Source of the DNA: Phyllostachys edulis
Taxonomy: Eukaryota > Streptophyta > Magnoliopsida > Poales > Poaceae
DNA: 64,000 nucleotides
Direction of reading: 5' to 3'
Assembly: GCA_036346405.1 (NCBI GenBank)
Contig: CM070562.1
Coordinates: 111,512,412 to 111,576,411, forward strand
The position numbers were made by a program, and so were the translations under genes. Shown here one piece after another: positions 1 to 12,480 of this stretch. The number at the start of each line of letters is the position of its first letter. The stretch's first letter is position 1. The notes below the pieces were generated by a model. It did no database searches and had not been told where the DNA came from. It saw only the letters and a list, made by a program, of their open reading frames with translations.

Positions 1-3000
1 GTTCAGTTACTCACCACCATAGTCTATAAAGAAACTCAGAAAAGCGATTAGTATATCCGACAATAGCTTCCATAAGTGAATATTAGAGTGTAGAAAGTGG
101 CCGTCAGAATTTCCCGAAGTACAATTGGATTTCTATATCAACCTAGGTCAACCGGTCCCTCGATCACCAAGGCACCCTGACCAACATGAGTCAGTCGGCT
201 CCTTTAGTAATCAAGGTGTCCAGATCAACCAGAGTCAATAGGCAACATTTACTTCTAGGGGTATCATCATCCGGCATCAGTAGAATCAAACACCCACCTT
301 TTGCATTACCGCAATTGCAGTATAATCTCATAAGGCACATTTCATTTAATCCTACCCTCAGCCGGAGCATCATAGGGTCCCGTAAGCCCACATTTCACAT
401 TCAATTAAGCCCAACCCTCAGCCAAAGTATCATCGGGTATACTGAAACCAGCATGCCACAAGAGAGCCAGTATAAACCCACAGTTAACAGTTATTCTCAT
501 TTCTTCCCAGCCAAAGACCAGCACAAATCTCTCACAACCCATCCTCAATGAATAACCAGTGGACCAACAAGTGCTTATATGAACAGTGTCATCAGAGGGC
601 AATGAAGGTAAAGCAAAGGTACATAAACAAGTAGCAAAACATAGCAGCCCATAAAAGTTCATAGAGACAAGTGTCGCCTCTATTTCTCATTAACCCTGCC
701 CCTTTCTAAGCCAAGAGTGCATCACAAAGAAGCATAGATGCACAGCCTAGTAGTAGTAAAGTCCACCCTGTACATCCAGAGCAACACACCAATTCTTCCC
801 ATAAACCAAAGTATACTAAAAGCATTCAGCAGGCCATCCTTATCCAAGCAGACAGTGTAGCATCAACCTCATACCCAAAACCTTGCCCAGTTATATGTAC
901 CAAGACGAGCCAGGAGAAAGGAAGCTCAGGAAGGAGGTCAAATGAGGCACAGGAGGAAGGGAAGACCCAGGAGATAAGGGCATGGTAAGAAAAAGAATAG
1001 TAGCAGGGTAAAAAGAGAATCCACAGGGACTGGATAAGGCAGCCAAGCTGTTACCTTGCAAGCCGAATGCATTTCTTCTGTAAAACCATCCCCCTTCTCA
1101 TAAGACCAGCACACAAGCACACAAGCCTCACAAACCTTCCCCATTTCCATTCCCTCCTCAGCCAAAGGCAAGAAATCATCACCCAGTAGCAAGTTAAGCA
1201 AAGCTCCCATGAGCAACATTTGATCGTTGGACTGAGCTCAAGATATCCAACAAAGCCCCCAAATCAGCACCACCCACAACCACAAGAATAATCAATGTCA
1301 CCACCATGTCTCACACAATACCATCACCAAACCATAAGAAGGAAGGAGGAAGGGAGTAAGGGAGAAGAGCAGGACCTGTAGAGCCAAGGCCATTGCATTA
1401 CCCGTCATCAAGCCCACAAGGAAGGGGAGCAAGCTCAGAGTTTATATCATCACCGCTTGCAAGCCGATCACAGCGAAGGAGAAGAGGAGAGTACCAGTGC
1501 AGAACCGGCACTACCATCCTCTTTCCCATTCTAAATCTCAGCAAGAGGTAACCCACAATGGAACCCCAGAGCTTCCCTTATGCACATCATTCACCATAGA
1601 GCATCCCACAGTAATGTTGCACATAGCTCTCAGTTGCATTTCATCACAGAGCATTAGGGAGGATAGAAGATAAGCATGCTTTGTACCTTAAGGGCTCAGG
1701 TGCAGCTAACCAGGTCATCATTTAGGCTTCACTAACCTCATTAGCAAGCCCTTTAACCGCATCCAGCTCGCATTGTTCATGCATAAGAGTAATAAACTCA
1801 CATCAGTATAACGAAATCAACAAAATTAATTAAATCAAAGCAACTTTTGAGGGGAGGTTAGAGGAGAGAGTTATGCTTAGACCGAGTGTAGGTAGAGGAG
1901 CACCGGCAGGTGCCAAGGTCAGAGGCCGAGCCGGCTAGCCGAGGGCGCCTGCACTAAAAGGACCAGCCGAGTGAGGCGGCCTGCCTCTGCCGCCGACAGG
2001 GGAGGAGCGAGAGCGGGCGAGCCTTACCGAGGAGGTTAGTAGGGGACACTAGGGAGCTGAGCGGCGAAGTAGAGGAGACCGGCCTGCCGAGGCGCCGAGG
2101 AGGCAAAGTAGCAGGGAGGCGGCAAGACGGGCGGGTGAGCGCCAAGCCAAGGCGCGCCAATGGAGGAGGCGGTGGCGAACGGGACTAGCGGTGGCAGGCA
2201 GGGCGGCACTAGGAGGCGACTGAGGTGGACCAAGGGGCCGAGGAGGCGAGTAACACCGCTGGCCGAGGAGCTGGTCGACCAGACAGGGGCGATGTCAGCT
2301 GCGCAGAGAGGCGGCGCCACACAGAGAGAGGGAGGGAGGCAACAACAAGGCGTTGGGGAGGCGAGGTCATGGGCAGCAACACGGGAGAGGACGCCATGGG
2401 AACGAGAGGAGCGGCGGCTCCGGTGGGAGCAAGCCATGGAGGGGTTTTGAGAAGGGAGTTGATTTGGGGGAAGAGTGGGGAAGAAGGAGCCGACTGGGAG
2501 GATTTCGGCGAATGGGGAGAAGACACGGTTGGTGGCTGGAAGGAGGTAAAAGAGAGAGAGAGAGTGTTGGTAGGGTTAGGAATTAGGGATTTGCTAATTA
2601 GGGTTAGGAATTAGGGTTTTACTAATAAGGGTTCAAACTAGATTTAGGATTTGTAGATAGACCAAATTTAGGGTAACTAATCATTTCTCTAACAAATATT
2701 AATAGGTAATCTTCGTAGCAGCAGCATTTAGCAATAAGTTGGTGTTGGACGCATTTTAAACCTAAAATTCTAGAGTGGTAGCATGATACGCTAGAAATCC
2801 GGAACCCTGAGTTATTTAGAGATTTCGATACTTGTGTTCGAAGGTAATTAAAATCAACTACATGGGTATGCGCAGATAAAAATTGGTAGACTTATTAGAA
2901 TGCGAGCGTGTATAACCTTTTATCTTCTATGTGATCAAGTTAATTTCGGCTAATCGCGATCATAAATAGACCCATTAGATCGTAGAACGATTTTAATTAA

Positions 3001-3274
3001 GGAAGTGCTAACTTAGCGGGAGGTTTAAAAAAAGTTATAAAAATTAATATAGGCCAAAAATGAAATCATCTAACTAATATGCATCATAGCACCCAATTTG
3101 CCTATAGGTATTTAGCTATTTATTTATTACTCGCACCGTCGTGTATATTGCAGTGGACGAACCGACAGGCATAGTTGTTATCAAGTTCTTCACCACCGCT
3201 CGTTTCTTCTTCTTCAAAGGCAAGCTACTCCTTTGATCATGAACATAGCTATATTAAATGTAAACCGTATATTG

Positions 3275-3278
<4 letters not shown>

Positions 3279-3362
<84 letters not shown>
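3279..3362. repeat. (TA)n microsatellite
   Basis: An uninterrupted run of about 42 TA units. It is self-complementary and should be highly length-variable. No gene is nearby. Confidence 0.97.
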
Positions 3363-3365
<3 letters not shown>

Positions 3366-4491
3366 CATCAAAAACTATTTCTCAAAAATCAAATCGAATG
3401 AATGAGATGAAAATGAAAAGATAAGAAAGGTGAAAAAGATGAAAAGAAGTGAGGCATGAAGAAGGAAAGGAAAGTAGAGTAATAGTATGGTTGGTAAAGG
3501 GGGGCCCTAGGAAAGGAAGAGAGGGCAAGAGGTGGGACCCCTTTACATATGGTTATAATATAAGGACAAACAAAACTCTTACTCGGTCGAGGTCAGAATT
3601 TCAAGATTAACCATTTTCCGCTTTCAGCGTAAAATGCTACCTTGTTACGTGATTTCACTCTCCACACCGGATATGTAATATGTGTGAGTGTGGTGTAAGA
3701 AGAGGTGCTATAAGCATTAGGTGGAGTGTTGGGTGCGAAGAGGATGAATCGGCCCAACCAACATTACCTGAACTCGGTGGTGGCGTGTCAAGATCGATTT
3801 AAAAGTAATGGGTGGAGAAAAATACTCACGTAACTGGAAAACGTTCTGTATTTTGAACTCGACATCGCATCTAAGGAAATGCGGTGGACCTGGTTCAGAG
3901 AGAGTTCAGAATAGCTATGGGTAAAGTGGTACAAAGCCTGCGCAGTGCTATATTAAATCATGAATTCATGCCAGTCTCCAGGATTGGAGTCTACGGGAAC
4001 CACCAGGGGTCTATCCTCTACTCGAGTAACAAGTAGTCTCTTCTAAATTAAAAGTTGCAACCTAAGTTTTGGAAATTTATTTTCAGAAGAAGAGATGAGG
4101 TAGAAATTTGATTAAGGACAAGAGGTAGAGGCATCAGGTTCATTTTGCTATTAATGCTTGCTGAGTACACTATAGTACTCACTCTTGCTATCTCTCCCTT
4201 TGCTTAGATCCTAATCCGACCGGGAGCTATCCCGAGTGGGATGAGGGACTCGCAGGTACCTTGGAGGCCGCTAGCGACGAGGGCGTTGGTCGTGAGGAGC
4301 CGGGCGAGGTGGACGCCTTATCTGCCTCGTGGGACGCGCAGACCACCATTTGGACCTAGCAGGCAAGGGTGGGAAGTGTATTAACCATTGTAATTAAATA
4401 ATTGTAATTAGCACATTAGTTTGGTGTGGTTCTGTTGTAATAAAGAACAGTTTCTATCTTATTGTTCTGCTGCGCTACTCTGATAAATGGC

Positions 4492-4536
4492 TTACTATTC
4501 GTTGGAGCAGTATTTTACTGGGCAAACGAATAGTAA
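4492..4536. repeat. perfect 12-bp inverted repeat (hairpin)
   Basis: ttactattcgtt at 4492-4503 is repeated inverted as aacgaatagtaa at 4525-4536, with a 21-nt loop. It lies near the presumed right end of the retroelement region. It could be an RNA stem in an LTR transcript, which is inference. Confidence 0.7.
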
Positions 4537-4595
4537 TCCGCATGCCTAAGTGTGATTACCTCCTGGGTAATGACATGGGGCGTCGCAGTACATCA

Positions 4596-5086
4596 AACTT
4601 GGTTGCTACTACGTGTTCAAGGAAGCGTTCAGAGTGTGATGTGTGGAACAGTTTTCTTTCTTCTTCACCTTCTTAATTTCTCCATCCAATTGAAATGTAA
4701 AATTCATCGCATGCTGTTGAATTTGATGAATGCTATTGTGCATCAATGGAGAATATCTAGCCGAAAGAGTACCAAATGAGGCCCCTTTTTCGAAACAAGG
4801 CCAAATGAGGTTGTCCAGTTGTGCTATACAAATACAAGGGTTTCTGGAAGTTAACAAAGATTTCATTTTGAGAGAGAGAGAGAGAGTAAAAAACGAGATA
4901 ATAACGGTCCAAAAACAGTAACAAACGAACAAACACAAGGATCACAACAAACACAAGGCGTCGTCCTCAACCATCCGCGCTAAGTAGGGTAAATACGCCA
5001 AGAACGGCAAACCGATCGAGCTCGGACGCATGCACGGACGGCAACACCATCACCACCACCGCCACCTCCTCTACACCGCCACCACC
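4596..5086 (+). promoter_or_regulatory. MATE gene upstream region and 5' leader
   Basis: This is the stretch between the left retroelement and the MATE start codon. It contains a (GA)n tract at about 4871-4888 and becomes rich in CCACC/CACCACC just upstream of the chosen ATG. I could not place a convincing TATA box or transcription start. The repeat boundary at 4595 is uncertain. Confidence 0.4.
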
Positions 5087-7565
5087 ATGGGCTACACCGA
5101 GCCTCTCCTCTTCACCAACCCCCACACCAGCCACAGCCCGCGCCACCTTCGCATTGGCCACCACCGTGCAGCCTCCACCGGCGCCACCGCCCCTACCAGC
5201 ACCCCCAGGAACCCGCCGCCGACTCCCACGACCGCGGGTACCAGCGCTAGCGCCGACATGGTAGTAGCGGTGCACGACGACGAGGCCGGCGCTCTAGTCG
5301 CCGCCGAGGACGCCGCCCTCGCTGGGGCGGAAGACGCCCAGGACGCGCCGGTGGTGCGGTCGGTGCGCGACGCGTGGGCGGTGTTCGCGGAGGAGTCGCG
5401 GCGGCTGTGGGCGATCGGCGCGCCCATCGCGTTCAACATCATCTGCCTGTATGGCACCAACTCCACGACGCAGATCTTCGCCGGACACATCGGCAACCGC
5501 GAGCTCTCCGCCGTGGCCATCGGCCTCTCTGTCGTCTCCAACTTCTCCTTCGGCTTCCTCGTGAGTCCTTCTCGATCCTTGCATTGATCGTCGATTGTGG
5601 AATCCATTGATCGATCGACCACGTCGTCGAGATGATCCTTACGTCGCGTTGGATGAAATGACAAATTGACCATTAATGGCAGCTCGGGATGGGGAGCGCG
5701 CTCGAGACGCTGTGCGGACAGGCGTTCGGGGCAGGGCAGGTGTCGATGCTGGGCGTGTACATGCAGCGCTCGTGGATCATCCTGACCGCCTCCGCCGTGC
5801 TTCTCTCGCCACTGTACATCTTCGCGGTGCCCATCCTACGGCTGCTTGGCCAGGAGGAGGCCATCGCCACCGCGGCTGGGGACTTCACGCTGCGCATCAT
5901 CCCGCAGATGTTCGCACTCGCCATCAACTTCCCCACGCAGAAGTTCCTCCAGGCGCAGAGCAGGGTCACGGTGCTCGCGTGGATCGGCTTCGCCGCGCTC
6001 GTCGCGCACGTCGGCCTCCTCGCGCTCTTCGTCTCCGTGCTCGGATGGGGCGTCGCCGGCGCCGCCGCGGCGTACGACGTGTCGGCGTGGCTGATCGCCC
6101 TGGCTCAGGTGGCGTACGTGGTGGGGTGGTGCAGGGACGGGTGGACGGGGCTGTCGTGGGCGGCGTTCAAGGAGCTCTGGGCCTTCGTCAAGCTCTCGCT
6201 CGCGTCCGCCGTCATGCTCTGCCTCGAGATATGGTACATGATGGTGCTCGTCGTCCTCACCGGCCACCTCGACGACGCCGAGATTGCCGTCGACTCCATA
6301 TCCATATGGTCAGCATCCATCTCTTGCACGCATGCGTCTTTCTCATTCTCAGCTGATAAGCATCTGCACACTGCAATTGAGATTTACGAGAGAGTCGACA
6401 AACTGTCGTGGCTGATTGATTACTTGTGCGCGCATGCAGCATGAACATAAACGGATGGGAGGGGATGCTGTTCATAGGCCTCAACGCAGCCATCAGGTAT
6501 CATATATATAGACCAACAAGCCACTGATTTGTTTCCTTCCGATCGAGTTGACGCAAATGCAAGTTCACCAACGTGCGACACACAACATCGTCTCACCTGT
6601 TGCTCTGCCGCGGTTATTATCGCCGATGTGCAGCGTCCGCGTGTCAAACGAGCTTGGATCAGGCAGGCCGCGGGCGACCATGTACGCGGTGATGGTGGTG
6701 CTGGTGCAGTCGCTGGCGTTCGGGCTGCTCGCGATGATGCTCATCCTGGCGACGCGGAACCAGTTCGCGGTGATCTTCACGGGCGACAGGCACCTGCAGA
6801 AGGCGGTGGCCAACATCGCCTACCTGCTCGCCGTCACCATGGTGCTCAACAGCATCCAGCCAGTCATCTCAGGTGCCATAAACTTTCTGTCGTGATCAAT
6901 CAGATTAGTGCTAGCTTGTATGAATCGCATTGCTTCTTTGGTTTGTAAGAATCGCATTGGCTGACCATTTGTTTTGTTGGTCAGGTGTCGCAGTTGGTGG
7001 TGGATGGCAGGCCGTAGTGGCGTACATTAATCTGGGCTGCTACTACGCCTTCGGCCTCCCTCTCGGCTTCATCTTCGGTTACCTCTTCAGATGGGGCGTG
7101 CAGGTAAACCAAACCTCACGTCGGTCCATCGACCATCGCCATTGCTTACTTACAGTTACTGCGATCAAACTATCTATCACATTGTTTGATGAACATGTCA
7201 TGCTTAGATTTACCAGCTACTCCCAATTTGGCACGATTTTTTATCTAAACTTGTTGATATGTTTTGCAGGGCATCTGGGCGGGCATGCTGTGCGGGACAG
7301 CATTGCAGACAGCCATCCTGATGTACATGGTCTGCAAGACCGACTGGAAAGACGAGGTACGTAACATTAACTGAGAACCAGTAAACTGCAAACACACCAA
7401 GTGACACAGCAACAAGGATTAGTGAATGCAATGTAGTACGTATGTTCTAAGCGATGCTGGTGATCTTCATTTCAGGCATCGCAAGCGTTGGAGAGAGTGA
7501 GGCTATGGGGTGGACAGCACGAGAAGCTTCCCACAATAGATCAGGAGCAGGAGGAGGCTATCTAG
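5087..7565 (+). CDS. MATE efflux transporter, DTX33-35-like
   Basis: Plant MATE antiporters export organic cations or flavonoid-type solutes across the plasma membrane or tonoplast in exchange for H+. Seven exons join in frame: 5087-5560, 5683-6308, 6440-6496, 6634-6872, 6985-7103, 7270-7356 and 7476-7565, all with GT-AG introns, giving 563 aa. Family hallmarks are visible: GMGSALETLCGQAFGAGQ opening exon 2, PTQKFLQAQS, ASAVMLCLEIWYMM, a SVRVSNELGSGRPRA segment in exon 4, and GVAVGGGWQ in exon 5. About twelve hydrophobic segments are expected and are consistent with the reading. The closest remembered relatives are Arabidopsis DTX33-35 (DTX35 is the flower flavonoid transporter). The substrate here is unknown. 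I chose ATG 5087 for its strong ccaccATGG context. An in-frame ATG at 5030 would add 19 residues including a run of histidines. No break is seen. Confidence 0.93.
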
Positions 7566-7890
7566 GTTTCACTACTGTAGATTCAGCAAGTCTACAGTTT
7601 GTAGTTTCAGAATCTTTTTGCTTCTGTCGTGTTTTGTGCGATAACTACTTACCTGGCTCGTGTGGCTGTTTAGCTAGGTTTGGATTAGTTTGCTAGCTGA
7701 GTTTCCAGAGAGGAAAAGGAAAATGAGTTTTTTAGATCCTAGCTCGTGATCATATTTTGGCTTCTCTCTGTTGGTCCAAGGAGATCGGCAACATTGTTAC
7801 TAGCGGCAATTTAGACTGGTTTTGTAGTCACACTGTGGATATGTAGAATTTATTAATGCTGTCTGATATTATTTCTCAACACAATTTGGG
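7566..7890 (+). other. MATE 3' UTR and downstream DNA
   Basis: T-rich non-coding sequence follows the MATE stop codon and is probably the 3' UTR. No clear polyadenylation site could be fixed. Repeat DNA begins by about 7931. Confidence 0.45.
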
Positions 7891-7930
7891 GGCAGAAAAC
7901 TGTAAGGGGAGGGAAATCAAGCCTGCGTCT

Positions 7931-8851
7931 TTATCGATCTCTTCTTCTCCAGTAGTCCCGTCCAAGCAGAGCAGAGCACAGATGTAGTTTTCAAGAGAAA
8001 AACGATGGCAATGAGTGCTTCATTTGGGGTGAAGAATGGAAGCAAAGAAAAGATAAACTTGCATGGTAGATCTCTGAACTTGCGAGGTTATGTTACTTAG
8101 CTCCTTAAACTTACGTTGAAGCGAAGTTTGTCGGTTACGATACCGGCGACTTCGTCCCCTTCGAGTCCACCACCCCTCCGAGTCAAGTCCTATGGACTCG
8201 TCGCCGCCCTGTTCCGGTCGTGTTTATCTTCCCCGTCACCTCACGTCGACAACAATAGATTCTTCGGGCCTAAGAACACACCGTGCTCGCGTCTTCACTA
8301 GAGCTCCACCATCGCAGCTTATCGCCGCTCTCACCCTTGCCTTCTCTGAGTTGGCCGGTGTCGATGGTTTAGTATCGATATCTTCTTCTCCAATAGTCCC
8401 GCCCAAGTAGAGCAGAGCACAAATGTTGTTTTCAAGAGAAAAATGATGGCAATGAGTGTTTCATTTGGGGTGAAGAACTGAAGTAAAGGAAATAGAAAAT
8501 TGCACTGTAGGCCCCTGAACTTATGAGGTTGTGCCACTTAGCTCTCTGAACTTGCATTTTTCTCTCTCGGACCCTAAATTTGCGAGGTTGTACCACTTAA
8601 CTCTCTGAACTTACGTTGAAGCAATGTTCGTCGAATATGATGCCGGCGACTTCGTCTGCTCCGAGTCTAGTGGACTCGTCGCCGCCCCGCTCCGGTCGTG
8701 TTCATTGTCTCTATCACCTCACGCCGACAAAAATGGATTCTTCGTGCCTGGGAATGCACCATGCTCGCGTATTCGCTGGAGCTCCACTGTTGCATCTTGT
8801 CGCTGCCCTCATCCTTGCCTCCTCTGAGTCGGCTGTTGTCGATGGTTTAGT
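7931..8851. repeat. two direct copies of a ~440-480 bp unit (left arm of foldback element)
   Basis: Unit 1 (about 7931-8372) and unit 2 (about 8373-8851) share long stretches in the same order: the tatcgat start, cttcttctcc, agtcccg, gagcagagcaca, ttttcaagagaaaaa, the cttatgttg-type lines and the gactcgtcgccgcc segment. The agtcccg marks are 441 bp apart. Unit 2 carries an extra short tandem repeat near 8500-8620, built on the theme gaggttgtgccacttag/ctctctgaactt. Unit 2 is also repeated inverted at 12775-13180. There is no coding potential; the short reading frames here are accidental. Confidence 0.8.
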
Positions 8852-9220
8852 ATCGATCTTATGAATAAATGTTGGGGGCTCTCCTAGAGCGAAACAACAT
8901 AAAAAAAGGACATGAAAATTTTATACAGGTCTAGGCCTTCTCCTGAGATAATAATAACCCTAATCCTGTTTTACTGTATTGGTTGTGTGTACAACAAGAA
9001 GGAAGTTATTAAAACTAGGGCTCGATGACTTCTGTCTTTTGTTGTAGCTATTGAATGTCTTGATCGCTTGATCACTCGATCCTCTTCTTTCCTCCTCTGT
9101 CCACCGACTTTACTTCTTATATAGCGCATGAAGGGGTGGCAGCTGTCCACGTCAAGATGCACCTTGTCGTTTGATGTAATGCGCACATTTTTAAGGGTAG
9201 ATATTGTTAGAGACATATCC

Positions 9221-12142
9221 CCCATGTCTAGGAATGGCAATCGGGCACGGCGGATATGGGTAGTGCTTGCTCATATCCATGCCCGCGACCCCAACTTCCC
9301 CCCACAGGCATATCCACGAAGGACGACGGGCGAAGAACCTTGCCCATGCCTGTCGCCTGTGGGTACCCGTCGCCCGCAGACATGCTCGTTTACCCGCGAA
9401 CAATGCACTGCCGCCCAGGCACCCATCGCCCGCAGGTACCCATCGCCCACGGGCATGCTGGCCTCGAGGAGGAAATGGTCATAGACATAAAGTGAACCTC
9501 AAGCATCAACGCAAGGGAACATTACTTCATACGCAAGGGATCATCAATCATCAACGCAAGGGAACATTACTTCAGATTTAAAACAGCAATCACCTTTGAT
9601 GTTGTACACCATGCATATCATTCTTAACATAACCCCCAAAGTTATCTTGGTGAAACTTAACAGCAAGACACACACCAGTAGTGGCGGAGCTAGAAATTAT
9701 ATAATGTGGGTGCACACTTCACACTCAATTCTATAATTTGTACAATGATTTTGTCAAAACTTAGTTTGTGTGGTAATCAAGTCCTGAAGATTAGATAACT
9801 GTTTTGTGAGTGTTGAGTAGATCTTGGAGAGGTATATTGTATCACATCAGAGTTCTACGTGAAGTGTTGGATCAAAAGATGGTTTACCTTCAACCTTTTC
9901 ATTTACTTTGGGAATTTGACAATCTGTCCTGAACAAGAAAACTATGGTTACTTTTGGCTTCTACCTACAATTTTTCGCCAGTGTTTTGTTTTTGAACTCG
10001 CCTAAATGTCACAAATTGGGAATCAAAGCGTGGAAGAATGCTCGTGATGCTATCGGCTTCACTCCGAGGATTACGCCGGGAGAGAGACCACATATCTTAC
10101 ATTCAGATGGTTCAGAGCAAAATTGACAAAGAAAGTTACCCAACGCCATGTGTCTAATGCGATGTCCAAAGATTGATATCACCAGAAGCATGCGAAGTCA
10201 ATTGAAGTCTCTCGATCAAGCCACATTTGATGTGCAAAGAGCCAACAGAGCGACAAGCGGCCACTCACCGCAGAGCAGTGTGTCCAAAGACCTTGCTTAC
10301 CGTCCCCATTCAAACAGGTTTTTGTCAAACAGGCCTGCGGTGCTTTCCTTGCTAACCATTGTCACTGTCTGTGTCTTTGTTTATGTAGGATTGATCATGC
10401 AGAGCCCACCGCATATTAGCGGTATGAGGGATCCTTTCCTCTGGAATTCCCTGCTTTCAGGGCCCCAATGATAGACTGCCAAGCGCCTACAAATGCAATT
10501 GAATTGTGCCAGTGTATACATTAACGATGCTTGTGCTCAGAGTGATATCTAGGTTCTTGTAACTTACTTTTTAGACCAAAGTGCAATTCTGTTTATTGTA
10601 CAAGCTATGGAATGCCGACACTCACCTTAGCCGACACTTGCTTGCTCTCTTCACCAAATCGGCAAATCACCAGTGGTAGGCACCAGCCACGAGCATCGGC
10701 CTAGTCCCCGTCCGGCTCCGGCTCCCGATCCCGTCTTGCCCTGCATGCATCTTTGCATGTCATGCCGTCTTTGGCGTGTTGCAGCCCTCCGCCGTCCCCG
10801 TCCACGCCGCTTGGCCGCCTCGCCGCTCGCTTGCCCCACGCCCATGCACGCCACGCCATTGCTTGGCTGGCCGCCCGCTTCTCGGTTGCCGCGACGCGTT
10901 GGCGTTGGGGAATTGGAACTGGGTCTAGGGAGGAGGAACGATCCCTTGTTCTTCCGATTTTGGGGGTGCGGTGCATACCCTAAGACTCGCTAGCTCCGCC
11001 AAGACACCAAAGATCCATTGCTCCGTAAATAGCAACCTTGGACCCAAATCAAATCTCACCCAAAGGGATTGAGAGCTACCTACATGTGGGTTATGTTACT
11101 TCACTATCTCGTGAATCAAATCAAATAGCTCCTTTTAGCTATAGCTGAGATTTCGATTGACGGATCTCGAGATTGCACTTCACTAAGCATTTGATCAATG
11201 GGCATTTCATTAACATACTTCACAGATCAACAACTAACAAAGAAGAATGAGTCAAAATCCGAACCTCCACAACTTGCGATATCTGCTTCGATGAGTGTAT
11301 CTCGCAAATAAGTAAACCTCAAGCATCACCAAATGAAATCATAAAGTTCAGATCGAACACTGAAATCATAAAGTGAACCTCAAGCATCAGTCAAATGAAA
11401 TTAATACTCTCAACTAGAAGTAAATCTCAGATGGGAGAAGGGAAGTAGAGCAGCAAGGCGACGGCCGAGTGAGCCAGGCGAGCGGCCAGTGCACGTGGGG
11501 GTCGGCACAGAGAGGAGTCGACGGAAGGCAGGTCGAGCTGGGGAGGTGACGCCGGCGACGCGATGAGCTTGGGGCTGAGCCAAGGGCCAAGGGCACGCAC
11601 GGGAGGCCATGGCTGAGCCGGAGAGAGGGGGCAGCGAGTTGGGCCGAAGCCGGAGGCCGGAGGCGGTGACGGCCGGGAGGAGCTGTGAGCCCGCAGGAGC
11701 CAGCGGCATGGCAGGGAGGACCTGCAAACCGGGGGCGCGAGGAGGAGCCATAGCAGGGGCAAGGGCGCGCGGGGCTAGGCGGCGGCACCGGTGGGGCGGC
11801 GCCATGGCCGGAGCTGGGAACCTGAGTACTTGAAGTGGGAGAGGGGAGGGGCAGAGGGCTTCTGGCGGCGCGGCTGGGAACCTGAGTACTTGACCGAGCG
11901 TGCTAGGTTTTACATAGTGCCTGTGTCCTATGGTCCCATATGTCAGTGTAATATGGCGGGTAGTCGGGCGAAGCGGGCACGGGTGGAGCTTACCCATGCC
12001 CACGCCCATTTACCCGACGGGCAAGAAATTGTGCCCGTTTTTATGCCCGTGGGCAAAGAAAGACGCCCATACCCGCCTCTATTAGGGTATTTGCCCGCGG
12101 GTACATGGGTAATCGGGCACAATTGCCATCCCTACCCATGTC
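9221..12142. mobile_element. non-autonomous hAT-type element with perfect 8-bp target duplication
   Basis: The element spans 9229-12134 (2906 bp). It starts taggaatggcaatcgggc, and the reverse complement of its end starts tagggatggcaattgtgcc, a typical hAT terminal pattern. It is flanked on both sides by the identical octamer cccatgtc (9221-9228 and 12135-12142), the target length expected for hAT. Subterminal regions are rich in GGGCA/TGCCC words (9240-9470 and 11990-12130). No transposase is seen. The interior carries host-gene-like pieces (see 10148-10471) and GC-rich blocks at 10660-10990 and 11430-11900. Confidence 0.88.
10148..10471 (+). pseudogene. captured gene-like fragment with one membrane segment, inside the hAT element
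   Basis: An open frame of 107 residues has a charged N-terminal half (DITRSMRSQLKSLDQATFD), then one clear hydrophobic helix (VLSLLTIVTVCVFVYVGLIM), then a short polar tail. This looks like the N-terminus of a type II membrane protein. I do not recognise the family. The composition differs from the GC-rich repeat DNA around it, so it may be host sequence picked up by the element. Introns or further exons were not resolved, and it may be chance. Confidence 0.35.
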
Positions 12143-12289
12143 GCCTTGCGGTTATGTCAGAGACAGAGTTTTAATACGTGCGGTTATCTTAGAAATAATG
12201 GCACATATTAACTACTGCGTTTATTAAACACATCGCACAAATATCCCTAGACGATTGAGCCTACATGTCTATAGGCTTTATCGACCATA

Positions 12290-12480
12290 GAGTGGTCGTA
12301 GTTGACTTGGTCGTAGTAAGATTTACGATCATGAGATGATCGTAGTAGGACTTACGATCAATAGGTAGTCGTAGAAGACTTACGACCATGAGGTGATCAT
12401 AGTAAGATTAACGATCAATAAGTGGTTGTAGAAGAATTTACAACGATATAGGGTGGTTACAGAATGACTTACGACACTAT
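12290..12480. repeat. degenerate ~30-bp tandem repeats
   Basis: At least five diverged copies of a unit like tcgtagtaggacttacgatc alternate with atgaggtgatc or caataggtag spacers. They lie in the interior of the foldback element and may be subterminal transposase-binding repeats, which is inference. Confidence 0.65.

Larger units (their letters stand above)
1..4595. mobile_element. probable long LTR / retroelement-derived region (left end outside window)
   Basis: I see no host gene here. The DNA is AT-rich with a GC-rich island at about 1900-2530 whose opposite strand gives proline/serine/arginine-rich spurious reading frames, as in the long GC-rich parts of large grass LTRs. The stretch at 4155-4200 (a tgagtaca...tagtactcac motif followed by pyrimidines) and the tail at 4545-4590 resemble the downstream part of grass gypsy LTRs. 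A perfect 12-bp inverted repeat sits at 4492-4536. The left end, target duplication and internal coding region are not visible, so the class and exact right boundary are inferred. It could be several decayed elements. Confidence 0.35.

Noticed and set aside
2036..2614. Overlapping 96-133 codon frames on both strands
   Set aside because: They come from GC-rich repeat DNA where stops are rare in every frame. No family signature.
5676..6356. Long alternative frames over the MATE exons
   Set aside because: Shadow frames of GC-rich exon 2; the spliced MATE reading explains the sequence.
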